From: Nitrospira sp. BO4
GTDB lineage: Bacteria > Nitrospirota > Nitrospiria > Nitrospirales > Nitrospiraceae
Assembly (NCBI GenBank): GCA_030144965.1
Contig: JAMPUU010000016.1
Location: forward strand, 62,001-126,000
DNA: 64,000 bases
Reading direction: 5' to 3'
Under the pieces are notes generated by a model. That model searched no databases. It was not told the DNA's origin and worked only from the letters and a program-made list of their open reading frames with translations. A program made the translations under genes and the position numbers. Shown here piece after piece: positions 26,763 to 34,123 of this stretch (its first letter is position 1; each line of letters begins with the position of its first letter).

Positions 26763-27412
26763 GTTGCCTCCGGGTGCTTCTGGTGGAAGATCATGCGTTG
26801 GTGAGAGCCGGGATGCGGGCTCTCCTGCAAAAAATCAACGGCCTCGAAGTCATCTCGGATGTGGGAGATGGATGGGAAGCTGTCAAATCCGTGCAAACGG
26901 ATGCTCCCGATCTCGTACTCATGGACATTGCGATGCCGGGATTAAACGGGCTTGATGCCACATCGAGGATCGTCAAGGAATCCCCGAACACGCGGGTGAT
27001 TCTACTGTCGATGCATGCCAACGAAGAGTACCTCCAGCAAGCCTTGCAGGTGGGTGCGTCCGGTTATCTATTGAAAGGTGCGGAACTGGCTGAACTCGAG
27101 TTGGCCATCAGGACGGTGGGTAAAGGTGAGAGATACCTGACTCCAGCGGTTGCCAAGTATGCGATCGAAGCGTATCGAGGAAAGTCCGAAGGGCCATCCG
27201 GTCCGCTGGCCAAGCTCAGTATGCGCCAGCGCGAAATTCTGCAACTCATTGCGGAAGGCCGCACGACAAAAGAAATCGCCAACTATCTCAATTTGAGCGT
27301 CAAAACGGTCGAAACCCATCGATCGCAGTTGATGGAGCGGCTCGAAATTCACGATGTGCCGGGGCTCGTCCGTTTTGCTATCCGTGTCGGGCTCATCCAG
27401 CCATATTCTTAG
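26759..27412 (+). CDS. NarL/FixJ-family response regulator
   Basis: 217 residues. Receiver domain (1-125) with acidic pocket 'VLLVEDH', phospho-acceptor Asp56 in 'DLVLMDIAMPG', Thr/Ser switch region 'VILLSMHANEE' and Lys in 'GASGYLLKGAE'. LuxR-type helix-turn-helix at about 150-217 ('LSMRQREILQLIAEGRTTKE' 'IANYLNLSVKTVETHRSQLM'). Translationally coupled to the kinase (ATGA overlap). Targets are unknown; no adjacent gene shows an obvious operator. Confidence 0.93.
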   Translation: MSCLRVLLVEDHALVRAGMRALLQKINGLEVISDVGDGWEAVKSVQTDAPDLVLMDIAMPGLNGLDATSRIVKESPNTRVILLSMHANEEYLQQALQVGASGYLLKGAELAELELAIRTVGKGERYLTPAVAKYAIEAYRGKSEGPSGPLAKLSMRQREILQLIAEGRTTKEIANYLNLSVKTVETHRSQLMERLEIHDVPGLVRFAIRVGLIQPYS

Positions 27413-27659
27413 TCCTCATCCCAGGTCCTCCACATTTCCAAGATCGTTCCGTGAACTTGCTAGGGTTTCTCAGGAGGCATTTCACCTCTCTCTAAGGGTT
27501 TCCCCGATAGGCCGATCCTCTCTCTTCTGACAGTCTGTAGCCCGATGATTGGGTACATCGCTTTGCACATTGATGAGTAGGTAGCTGCGGAAGCAGTCAG
27601 CTACTCAGCATCCTTAAGTGCCGACAGCGAGATCTCCGAAAAAGGAAGGTGGCATAAAT

Positions 27660-27965
27660 ATGAATGTAAAGGGATTTATCATTGAAGATGACCAGGGGAG
27701 AGAGCTCGTGATGGTGTGTCAACAGCCCTATGAAGAATCGGGGAAGACCTTTGTTCTGAGGGGCTGGCAGCGGCGGCGACTGGTTCCTCTACGGTATACG
27801 GAACCGGAGCTTCGAAGGATGGTTGGCGGAGTGCTGACCACGCTTCATGACTTGTTTATTAGTCTCCCAAGACCAATCGAGCATAGATGCCGCTTCTTCC
27901 TGTGTGGCGCCTGCGACACATGCTTAGGGATTGTGGAAGAGAGTTCCATTGAGCCAGATCACTGA
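27660..27965 (+). CDS. Hypothetical protein with C-terminal Cys motif
   Basis: 101 residues from ATG 27660, which follows GGAAGGTGGCATAAAT. 'VKGFIIEDDQGRELVMVCQQ' forms an N-terminal beta region, and the C-terminus holds 'HRCRFFLCGACDTCLGIVEE', a Cys-rich cluster (CRFFLCGACDTC) that could bind zinc or an iron-sulfur cluster. No family is recognised. It follows the two-component pair by 247 bp. Confidence 0.55.
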   Translation: MNVKGFIIEDDQGRELVMVCQQPYEESGKTFVLRGWQRRRLVPLRYTEPELRRMVGGVLTTLHDLFISLPRPIEHRCRFFLCGACDTCLGIVEESSIEPDH

Positions 27966-28530
27966 AACTGTGGTAACGAGGGTGAAGAAGGGTGTCTAAC
28001 GATTGGATGGCCCGATGGATGAGTCGGGCGGTCATTGCACGCTGGCGATAAAGAGCTGATTGCCCACTGCGAGATCGTTGAGGTGCCGCAGGGATTTCAT
28101 GCCTATGAACCGATTTATCCATGGTATACCCTTCGCGTGACTTGACGGGCGTCGCCGGAGTGTTTTTGCCTGAGCCATGCCATATCGGTTGAGAGAGGCG
28201 ACCTGAGCGATGACCGGACTATGAGTAAAGCTGTGCCAAACCTGAAAGTCTGAAGCTGATCCACCCCACCCTAACCTTCCGCAACGTCTCCCTTGGAACC
28301 GGGGGGTTGCGGCATCGTTCCTTTCCCATGGAAAGTTCTGTCAGTCCATCAGTACCGTACCGACTTGGCCAGACGGTAGCGCACAACCCGTACTGTAGCT
28401 CCATCCGTCGATGCGGTTCGATTTTTCGTCATTTTCCCGCTCGCAGTCGCGTTGATGCCTGTGAGAAATGTCCTCGCCGTGCTCCATCCGGTTGCAGTAT
28501 GATACGACTTCGCTGACTGAGAGGCGTTCT
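27966..28530. other. Intergenic region without a supported gene
   Basis: About 565 bp. Plus-strand frame 28035-28145 gives a 36-codon open stretch from a TTG ('GDKELIAHCEIVEVPQGFHA' then 'YEPIYPWYTLRVT') that reads more like protein than chance, but it has no ribosome site and no start methionine, so it may be a relic. Nothing else was recognised. Confidence 0.4.
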
Positions 28531-28923
28531 GTGTTGAAACAACGCATCGAAGACGTCACTAAAGCCAACCAGAAATTCTACGAAGCCTTTGAGAGTCTTG
28601 ACATTGGGAAGATGGACGAGGTCTGGACGCATCAAGAATATGTCACCTGTATTCACCCGGGCTGGACCATTCGTTCCGGGTGGCCTGCCGTGCGTGATTC
28701 CTGGGTGCTGATCTTCAACAATACCTTCTCGATGAAGTTCGAACTCACCGATGTCATGGTTCAGGTGGCAGGTGATATGGCATGGGTTATCTGTGTCGAG
28801 AATCTCACGACGCAACAGTCCGATGAACCGCAACAAGCCAAGGTGCTAGCCACGAACCTCTACGAGCTCATCGGTAACGAGTGGCTGATGATTCATCATC
28901 ACGGGTCGCCGGTGATGGGGTGA
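28531..28923 (+). CDS. NTF2-like (SnoaL-fold) protein
   Basis: 130 residues from GTG 28531, preceded by GAGAGGCGTTCT; the frame is open further upstream but without a ribosome site. The protein has the cone-shaped NTF2-like fold pattern: N-terminal helices 'ANQKFYEAFESLDIGKMDEV', then 'WTHQEYVTCIHPGWTIRSGW' and the strands 'FELTDVMVQVAGDMAWVICV' and 'WLMIHHHGSPV'. This resembles the DUF4440/SnoaL-like ketosteroid isomerase-type family frequently seen in bacteria, where members are small enzymes or ligand-binding proteins. The function here is unknown. Confidence 0.72.
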   Translation: MLKQRIEDVTKANQKFYEAFESLDIGKMDEVWTHQEYVTCIHPGWTIRSGWPAVRDSWVLIFNNTFSMKFELTDVMVQVAGDMAWVICVENLTTQQSDEPQQAKVLATNLYELIGNEWLMIHHHGSPVMG

Positions 28924-28933
28924 AGGGAGGGTG

Positions 28934-29107
28934 GGCCTGGCAGAGCGCAGTCGCACCAGCGCCTTTCGGAGCGATCCGTTCGGACTCCGCCAGGCGGAAG
29001 CCTTCGGAAATTCCCTCGCGGACTCGGTCAGTTTCCGCTTTCCTTCTTGGCTGAGTCTCGACGGGTCCCCGCTCCTTCGGCGACGGTACTCTGCACTCTG
29101 CCAGGCC
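28934..29107. repeat. 174-bp element with 12-bp terminal inverted repeats (MITE-like)
   Basis: The ends are GGCCTGGCAGAG (28934-28945) and CTCTGCCAGGCC (29096-29107), a perfect 12-bp inverted repeat bounding 174 bp. The interior has further imperfect self-complementarity (TCCGTTCGGACTCCGCCAGG region). No transposase is encoded, and no clear target-site duplication is visible. It starts 10 bp after the NTF2-like gene. It could be a small non-autonomous element or a genomic repeat; copy number elsewhere is not visible from here. Confidence 0.4.
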
Positions 29108-29255
29108 ACAGTGGAAAGCGGAAGGAAGAGGAATGACGGTGCTGGCTCAATGCGCGCAGTTAGGAAACCACTAGGCCGTTCGCTGAAGAAAAAGGGAGAG
29201 AAAGAAACGAGTCGGCGTCGCAAAAACGAGGCGACAATTCTATCGCAACGTGCTC

Positions 29256-29702
29256 ATGACCCATACCATTCGCCGAGCCACGCTTCACGAACTTGACCAA
29301 CTCATTCCACTATTTGACGCCTACTGTCAGTTCTACGGGCAGCAGTCGGATATCATGGTCGCCCGTGAATATTTGAGTAATCGTCTCGTTCGCGATGAAT
29401 CGGTAGTCCTCATAGCCGAAGACCGCGCTGGGAGTGCAGTTGGCTTTGTCCAGCTCTACCCGACCTTTTCATCGATCCTCGCAGCCAGGATGTATCTGCT
29501 CAGCGACATGTTCGTTGCATCTCATGTACGGCGAAGAGGCATCGGGACTTTGTTGTTCAAATCAGCTGTCGATACTGTTCGTGCTGCTGGAGCGGTTCGT
29601 GTGGAACTGGCGACAGCCATCACGAATACTTCAGCGCGACGGCTCTATGAGGCGTTAGGGTGGCAGCGGGACAAATTCTATCAGTACGGCCTATCGCTGT
29701 AG
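29256..29702 (+). CDS. GNAT family N-acetyltransferase
   Basis: 148 residues. Acetyl-CoA binding motif A is 'DMFVASHVRRRGIGTLLFKS' (Q/RxxGxG/A form RRRGIG), and motif B is 'ATAITNTSARRLYEALGWQR'. The N-terminal 'IRRATLHELDQLIPLFDAYC' is a typical GNAT opening. The substrate (small amine or protein N-terminus) is not predictable. A GTG six bases upstream is an alternative start; no strong ribosome site is visible. Confidence 0.85.
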   Translation: MTHTIRRATLHELDQLIPLFDAYCQFYGQQSDIMVAREYLSNRLVRDESVVLIAEDRAGSAVGFVQLYPTFSSILAARMYLLSDMFVASHVRRRGIGTLLFKSAVDTVRAAGAVRVELATAITNTSARRLYEALGWQRDKFYQYGLSL

Positions 29703-29718
29703 CCCAGGACAATGATGG

Positions 29719-30048
29719 TCAAAGTTTTGGAGCAGCGACGGGTACTTCGTCCATGCGGATGGTCTTCATCCATTCGGTGGCAATGGTGTCTCGTTCCTCC
29801 ATTGCCATGCCTGCATAGGTGTGGAACATCTGCGGCCCGCGGCGGCGTCGCCACGTGAGAAAGTTGAGGAAATGGTCTTTGCAGACGGATCGGGTCCCGG
29901 CCGGGGCATAGGGTTTCGCTAGGCAGTTTGGCACGCAGCAGTTTATGTCTTGCACCTGATCCTCGTTCGACTCTGCCCAGTATGCCGTTCGGATCTGTCG
30001 ATTATCAAGCCCGATGCCGGTCTCTTGCTTGACCTTCTTCATCAGCAT
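29719..30048 (-). CDS. Hypothetical protein with Cys/His cluster
   Basis: 109 residues. The middle has a compact metal-binding-like cluster: Cys37, Cys38, Cys42, Cys56 and His59 ('INCCVPNCLAKPYAPAGTRS' then 'VCKDHF'). The C-terminal half is helical ('MFHTYAGMAMEERDTIATEW'). No family is recognised. It is convergent with the GNAT gene and divergent from the PhoD-like gene, with only 16 bp between its start and the next gene, and has no obvious ribosome site, so the exact start is uncertain. Confidence 0.55.
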   Translation of the reverse strand: MLMKKVKQETGIGLDNRQIRTAYWAESNEDQVQDINCCVPNCLAKPYAPAGTRSVCKDHFLNFLTWRRRRGPQMFHTYAGMAMEERDTIATEWMKTIRMDEVPVAAPKL

Positions 30049-30064
30049 AGGGTAGGAGTGCCCG

Positions 30065-31534
30065 ATGTGCAGGTTCTTCCTATTGGGTAGTTTTCTCGCT
30101 CTTGTCGCTCTGTCCGTCGGCTGTGCTGCCTTCTCCAGGGAGACTATTCGGTCGAGTAGCTCATTTGAGGAGAAATCCTTCCTAGCATCGGATCTCTTGC
30201 CCCAAGGTCTGGCTGTTGGTGATGTCAGCTCACACGGGGCTTTACTCTGGCTGCGTACTGATGGGCCGGCATCGATTCAGGTTGAGTGGGCACCAGTCTC
30301 CATGTGGGAACGGGCTTCGAAACTGGCGTCGGTAGTGGCTCTCGCATCGAGGACGACATACGTGACGACGACCGCGGAAGCGGATTACACGCTGACCATC
30401 CCTCTTGACGGTCTAAGCCCTTCGACACGCTATCGTTATCATATTTTGAGCGGTTCAGCCGACCAGACCGGAAAGCAGCTGGCGGGGAAGCTTGCAGCAA
30501 GGGGAGAATTTCTCACCCTGCCGGATGAGAAGACCTCCGCGCCCGTGACGTTTGCCTGGAGCGGAGACCTTGGTGGCCAAGGACGATGCCGCCAAGGAGC
30601 AGGTGGCTATCCTATCTTTGACGTCATCCAGCGACAGGAGATCGACTTCTTTCTATTCCTCGGTGATACCGTCTATGGCGATAATCCTTGCCCCTCGCCG
30701 CCAAACGAGCCCGGAGCCGATTTCAAAGCCACGACGCTGCAGACCTATCGAGTGCGCCATCGCTATCAACGCGGCGCTGCGGCGCTCCAGCGATTTTTGA
30801 GGACGGTGCCTGTTTATGTGGTCTGGGATGACCATGAGGTTCGTGACAATTTCTCAGGCCCGTTTGATGAGCAAATGCCCGGTGGTCGGCAGGCGCTTCG
30901 GGAATACTGGCCGATCGCTTCTCCCGATGATGATCCGAATCGGATGTATCGCAGCATTCGCTACGGGGCCGATCTTGAGCTCTTTATTCTGGACACGCGA
31001 CAGTATCGGAGCCGGAACGAGGATCAAGACGGTCCTTCTAAAACAATGCTCGGGACTGCGCAATTGCGATGGCTGCTCGACGGATTCCGTGCGTCCACGG
31101 CAACTTGGAAAGTCATTGTGACCTCTGTTCCGCTGTCGGTGGTGAAAGGTGGTGTGGGCAACGATGGGTGGGGCGGTGAACCGAACGGCACCGGCTTTGA
31201 GCGCGAACGGCAGGTGATTGTCGACGCAATTCTTGGACACAAGATCAAGAACGTTGTGTTCCTTGCGGGGGATGTGCATTGGGTACAGGCCAATGCCTAT
31301 GATCCTGATCAGGACGGTATCATTGATTTTCACGAGTATATGGTTGGACCTCTCTCGGCCCGGCCTGGAAGGATGACTGCGGCCAGTGAGACGCTGCATC
31401 CAAGGCGGCTGATCAACGAATCGGGATACCAGAACTTCGGCCTGATCCGTGTCACGAAGAACACGTTCGAAGTGACGGTGGTGGACGAGGCAGGCGAGAA
31501 GCGATTTTTTCACGTCGTGGAGGCTCGTCCGTAG
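30065..31534 (+). CDS. PhoD-like alkaline phosphatase, lipoprotein
   Basis: 489 residues. The signal sequence ends in a lipobox (LSVGC), so the enzyme is probably envelope-anchored. The PhoD N-domain ('GLAVGDVSSHGALLWLRTDG') precedes the metallophosphatase domain with metal ligands in 'FAWSGDLGGQGRC', 'DFFLFLGDTVYGDNPC' and 'YVVWDDHEVRDNF', then 'VVFLAGDVHWVQANAY'. PhoD enzymes hydrolyse phosphodiesters and phosphomonoesters using Ca/Fe. Ribosome site TAGGAGTGCCCG is directly before ATG. The classic twin-arginine signal of B. subtilis PhoD is absent here. Confidence 0.87.
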   Translation: MCRFFLLGSFLALVALSVGCAAFSRETIRSSSSFEEKSFLASDLLPQGLAVGDVSSHGALLWLRTDGPASIQVEWAPVSMWERASKLASVVALASRTTYVTTTAEADYTLTIPLDGLSPSTRYRYHILSGSADQTGKQLAGKLAARGEFLTLPDEKTSAPVTFAWSGDLGGQGRCRQGAGGYPIFDVIQRQEIDFFLFLGDTVYGDNPCPSPPNEPGADFKATTLQTYRVRHRYQRGAAALQRFLRTVPVYVVWDDHEVRDNFSGPFDEQMPGGRQALREYWPIASPDDDPNRMYRSIRYGADLELFILDTRQYRSRNEDQDGPSKTMLGTAQLRWLLDGFRASTATWKVIVTSVPLSVVKGGVGNDGWGGEPNGTGFERERQVIVDAILGHKIKNVVFLAGDVHWVQANAYDPDQDGIIDFHEYMVGPLSARPGRMTAASETLHPRRLINESGYQNFGLIRVTKNTFEVTVVDEAGEKRFFHVVEARP

Positions 31535-31642
31535 GTTTGCCACCGCTCAGCCCTCTTGCAATTGCTACAGATGGCCGGGTACCGTACGACTCCCAAAGGC
31601 ATTGGTCAAATCTACGCCAACGACAAAGAAGGGGAGAATGTT

Positions 31643-32125
31643 ATGTCAAGAATGATGTCCGCCGATGAGATCTTTGACAAAGCAGAAGCGGCGGCTGTAG
31701 CAGCAACCGGGCCTGATGAAAAAGCTCTGCAGATCGACTATGACGCACTGAGGGAGAAATTTCGCAAGGCGTTGGGCGACCGTAAAGTTGCGCTCTGCCA
31801 CGTCAATAGGTTTCTGCCGGAAGGGTACGAAGATCAAGGTCGGTTCAATCTGGCGCTGTTGACGGCCGGCAACGTCTTGTTCGATATCGTTATCGGGGAT
31901 ACCTACTTCCGCTACGATGTTGTGTCGGTCGGGCAATTGGATAAAGTACAGCTGATCGATGCGATGTGGGACAATAAAGAAAAACGCCGGGAAGAGCCTT
32001 TTTTGAGTTTGCGCCTCATGCACGGGGATGAAGCGCATCTTCTGTTGGCCTTGGACGACGACGAGCGTGCGAGCCTCCTGAGGTTTGCATCGGCTGTGAC
32101 GGCAGCACGAAACCCAGAACGGTAA
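31643..32125 (+). CDS. Hypothetical protein, unknown family
   Basis: 160 residues from ATG 31643, preceded by GGGGAGAATGTT; the longer frame upstream lacks a ribosome site. Soluble, acidic, with helical N-terminus ('DEIFDKAEAAAVAATG') and a beta-rich middle ('NVLFDIVIGDTYFRYDVVSV'). Pattern 'LLLALDDDERASLLRFASAV' near the C-terminus. No known family recognised. It lies 108 bp after the PhoD-like gene on the same strand. Confidence 0.6.
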   Translation: MSRMMSADEIFDKAEAAAVAATGPDEKALQIDYDALREKFRKALGDRKVALCHVNRFLPEGYEDQGRFNLALLTAGNVLFDIVIGDTYFRYDVVSVGQLDKVQLIDAMWDNKEKRREEPFLSLRLMHGDEAHLLLALDDDERASLLRFASAVTAARNPER

Positions 32126-32324
32126 CTCTGTAATCGTGTGGTTGGTCCTTTCTGGTTAGGTCAGGTCTCGCTGAATAGCTAGTATTCAGGGAGGAACGCT
32201 TCGATACCTCCACGATAGTCGCAATTCCCTCAATGGTAGAAAACGTCGGATGCCGTGTTTCGGGCGGTCGCCGCCCATCGTTTTGTCACACAAGATTCAA
32301 TGCATTCGCCGAGAAACCCCTGCA

Positions 32325-32948
32325 TTAGTCGGCGTTGTTCCATTTCTCGCAGGGACTCAGACGCTCGATGGAGGTATCTCGCCAGATCAGGCACAGCTTG
32401 GTTTCACGGCGGTTGCCAAATGTATCCACGTATGAGACGACTCCCAGCGTCACAATGAACCAGTCTTTGCGCTCTAGATACATACCCTGTTCGTCGGTCA
32501 GTGGAGCCAGCAAGGAAACAGTTCGAGACACGATAGAGCCTGGATCAATTTCACCGATGCTTTCACTATCAGTTGCCAACTTCAACGGCATCTCCCAGTC
32601 AGGGAGCTTGTTCGAAGGCCAGACCGTCATCACCAGACGAATCTTAGTCTTCAGTGCGGGGGAGGAGCCGGTATTGTTAAAGAACACTGTTGCTTGTGGG
32701 ACGTTATGTTGGACGAGAGGGCCGACAATGGTCGCCTCCTGCACCTTCACCCACGCACGCTCATCAGCAGGATGCGTTGTGTTCCTCATCAGCAGGATCA
32801 GAGAAACCGTCATCAGGACGACTGCGAGGAGAGTGACCAAGCTGACCACAACGTACTTGGGATTGTTTAGGATGCTCTTCCGATTGTCATGATCGAATTG
32901 CTCTTGTTGGTGCTCGCTGTTGGAACTGGGCTGGCTAGGATCCGTCAT
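32325..32948 (-). CDS. Single-pass membrane protein, unknown function
   Basis: 207 residues. A charged, Gln/Ser-rich N-terminus of about 32 residues is followed by one membrane helix ('YVVVSLVTLLAVVLMTVSLI', about 32-54) and an extracytoplasmic beta-rich domain ('VKVQEATIVGPLVQHNVPQA' ... 'IWRDTSIERLSPCEKWNNAD'). The layout suggests a signal-anchored periplasmic domain. No family is recognised. The gene points away from the RiPP-like cluster that begins 560 bp later on the opposite strand. Confidence 0.6.
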   Translation of the reverse strand: MTDPSQPSSNSEHQQEQFDHDNRKSILNNPKYVVVSLVTLLAVVLMTVSLILLMRNTTHPADERAWVKVQEATIVGPLVQHNVPQATVFFNNTGSSPALKTKIRLVMTVWPSNKLPDWEMPLKLATDSESIGEIDPGSIVSRTVSLLAPLTDEQGMYLERKDWFIVTLGVVSYVDTFGNRRETKLCLIWRDTSIERLSPCEKWNNAD

Positions 32949-33507
32949 TTGTGGTTCGGGATGGAGGCCATCATCACAGTCACCGATTTGTAGAGCCCCT
33001 TGTCTCCCCGCCGGGCAATGTTGCGATCAATCTGCTCCGTTCGCAAGGGAAAAGTTAGCGAGCCTGGTTGTGAGGCTGATTGCCTCATGACCTTGCCTAA
33101 GAGGGTTCATCCACCAGCAACTTATCATTAAGTGTTTGTGACCTGGTGTTTGGAGCTGAATTCATCTTTCCCCAAGGATTTCCCTTTCTGCCGAACCAGT
33201 TGTCGATTTGGCTCACATCACTTTCTCTTTGTAACGACGGTCCCTTGCAGGGGCATCTCCGCTGCTTCAACGGAACAATTCATTGGTCTTTCCCGCCTGA
33301 CGGAGCCATCCTGGATGCTGAGAACGTTCAAAAGTGTGCAGTATGCGGACCTTACTGCCCCTCCAAAAGCAGCATATTTGGTTCGTCAAAACTGATGTAT
33401 TTTTGAATCCAACGCAGGGGAGATCAGCCTCTTCCGTCCAGGCCGAATATCATATTCTGCTATCGACGAGATCACGGTAGTTACAGCCGCCTAAGGAGGG
33501 AGTCACC
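32949..33507. other. Intergenic region upstream of the RiPP-like cluster
   Basis: About 560 bp. Two overlapping plus-strand open frames (33132-33406) have no ribosome site and no recognised family and are not called. A small hairpin TGAGGC/GCCTCA lies at 33071-33087. The promoter for the cluster starting at 33508 must lie here; an AT-rich stretch at about 33446-33464 (AATATCATATTCTGCTATC) is the best -10 region by eye, but no confident -35 was found. Confidence 0.4.
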
Positions 33508-33849
33508 ATGTCAGACGCCTCACATGCGCCCGCACTTCCTATCGCGCCCAATCACCTCGGCAGTCAGGAAATGCTTAATCGAATCATTCTCCGGCCCAGC
33601 AGCGATGTGCAAGGTACGAACATGGACGACGAGACAGTGCTGTTGGATCTGAGTACCGGCCGGTACTACACGTTAAACCGGCTAGGTAGCGTCATTTGGG
33701 AGCAATGTACTGGCGGCAACACAATCGGCAACATCCATGCGGTCCTTTGTGACCGTTTTGATGTCGCTCCAGATCGGGCCCTTGATGATCTCGTCACTCT
33801 GGTAACCCAGATGATCGAGGAAGGGCTACTTCAACAAGATAGGAGGTGA
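33508..33849 (+). CDS. PqqD-like leader-binding protein (lasso B1 type)
   Basis: 113 residues. The C-terminal ~85 residues are a PqqD-like RiPP recognition element: 'DDETVLLDLSTGRYYTLNRL' (three-strand wing), 'GSVIWEQC', and a helical region 'NIHAVLCDRFDVAPDRALDD'. In lasso systems this fold (B1) binds the leader of the precursor and delivers it to the B2 protease. Here an extra N-terminal 25 residues are unstructured. Its stop lies within the ribosome site (AGGAGGTGA) of the precursor gene that follows 6 bp later, so the two are tightly coupled. AAGGAGGGAGTCACC precedes the start. Confidence 0.82.
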   Translation: MSDASHAPALPIAPNHLGSQEMLNRIILRPSSDVQGTNMDDETVLLDLSTGRYYTLNRLGSVIWEQCTGGNTIGNIHAVLCDRFDVAPDRALDDLVTLVTQMIEEGLLQQDRR

Positions 33850-33855
33850 AACAGC

Positions 33856-34023
33856 ATGAAGGCACAACAGAAAGAATCGTATGCCCAACCAGTTCTTGCC
33901 AAGCACGAACTATTGCGGGATATCACCGCAACACGTTCGGGCAATGGACATAAGAACAAGTTCGGGAATTGGGGCAATTTTGGAAATTTTGGAAATTTTG
34001 GTCATCGGGGTGGCCGTCACTAA
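33856..34023 (+). CDS. Candidate RiPP precursor peptide with G-N-F repeats
   Basis: 55 residues, preceded by an ideal ribosome site (AGGAGGTGAAACAGC). Leader (about 1-26): 'SYAQPVLAKHELLRDITAT' carries Y9-x2-P12-x-L14 and a threonine at 24/26, the pattern read by lasso-type PqqD/B1 proteins. Core-like region (about 27-55): Gly/Asn/Phe-rich, with three tandem Asn-Phe-Gly units (residues 41-49, about 33976-34002) after an Asn-Trp-Gly, and a basic end (GHRGGRH). There is no Asp or Glu after residue 22, so no lasso isopeptide bond is possible, and there is no Cys. Position between the PqqD-like and kinase genes supports its being the substrate. The precise cleavage site is unknown. Confidence 0.72.
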   Translation: MKAQQKESYAQPVLAKHELLRDITATRSGNGHKNKFGNWGNFGNFGNFGHRGGRH

Positions 34024-34040
34024 AGTTTGATGGGCCGGGA

Positions 34041-34068
34041 GCTGGCTGTTTCGCAAGAAGCAGCCAGT
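34041..34068 (+). terminator. GCAA-tetraloop hairpin after the precursor gene
   Basis: Twelve-pair stem (34041-34052 with 34057-34068, including two G-U pairs in RNA) closed by a GCAA (GNRA) tetraloop, 18 bp after the precursor stop. The 3' flank TCTACCTTTC is only weakly T-rich, so partial termination or 3'-end stabilisation is more likely than full termination. In RiPP loci such an element keeps precursor mRNA in excess over the modifying enzymes. Confidence 0.5.
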
Positions 34069-34123
34069 CTACCTTTCAATCCACGTCGAGTAAGTGAGTA
34101 TAGACGTCGACTTGAGGAGAAGC

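Noticed and set aside
27966-28145. 36-codon open stretch at 28035-28145
   Set aside because: Reads plausibly as protein but has no methionine start or ribosome site; more likely a relic than a gene.
28846-29296. Overlapping open frames on both strands after the NTF2-like gene
   Set aside because: No ribosome sites, no recognisable family, and the region is bounded by a perfect inverted repeat; they look like open frames by chance in GC-rich repeat DNA.
33132-33406. Open frames upstream of the RiPP-like cluster
   Set aside because: No ribosome site, no leader motif such as Y-x2-P-x-L, and neither frame resembles a precursor or known protein.
33976-34002. Short tandem repeats that could suggest a CRISPR or microsatellite
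   Set aside because: The 9-bp units are in frame and encode Asn-Phe-Gly repeats in the precursor peptide; no spacers or longer repeats are present.
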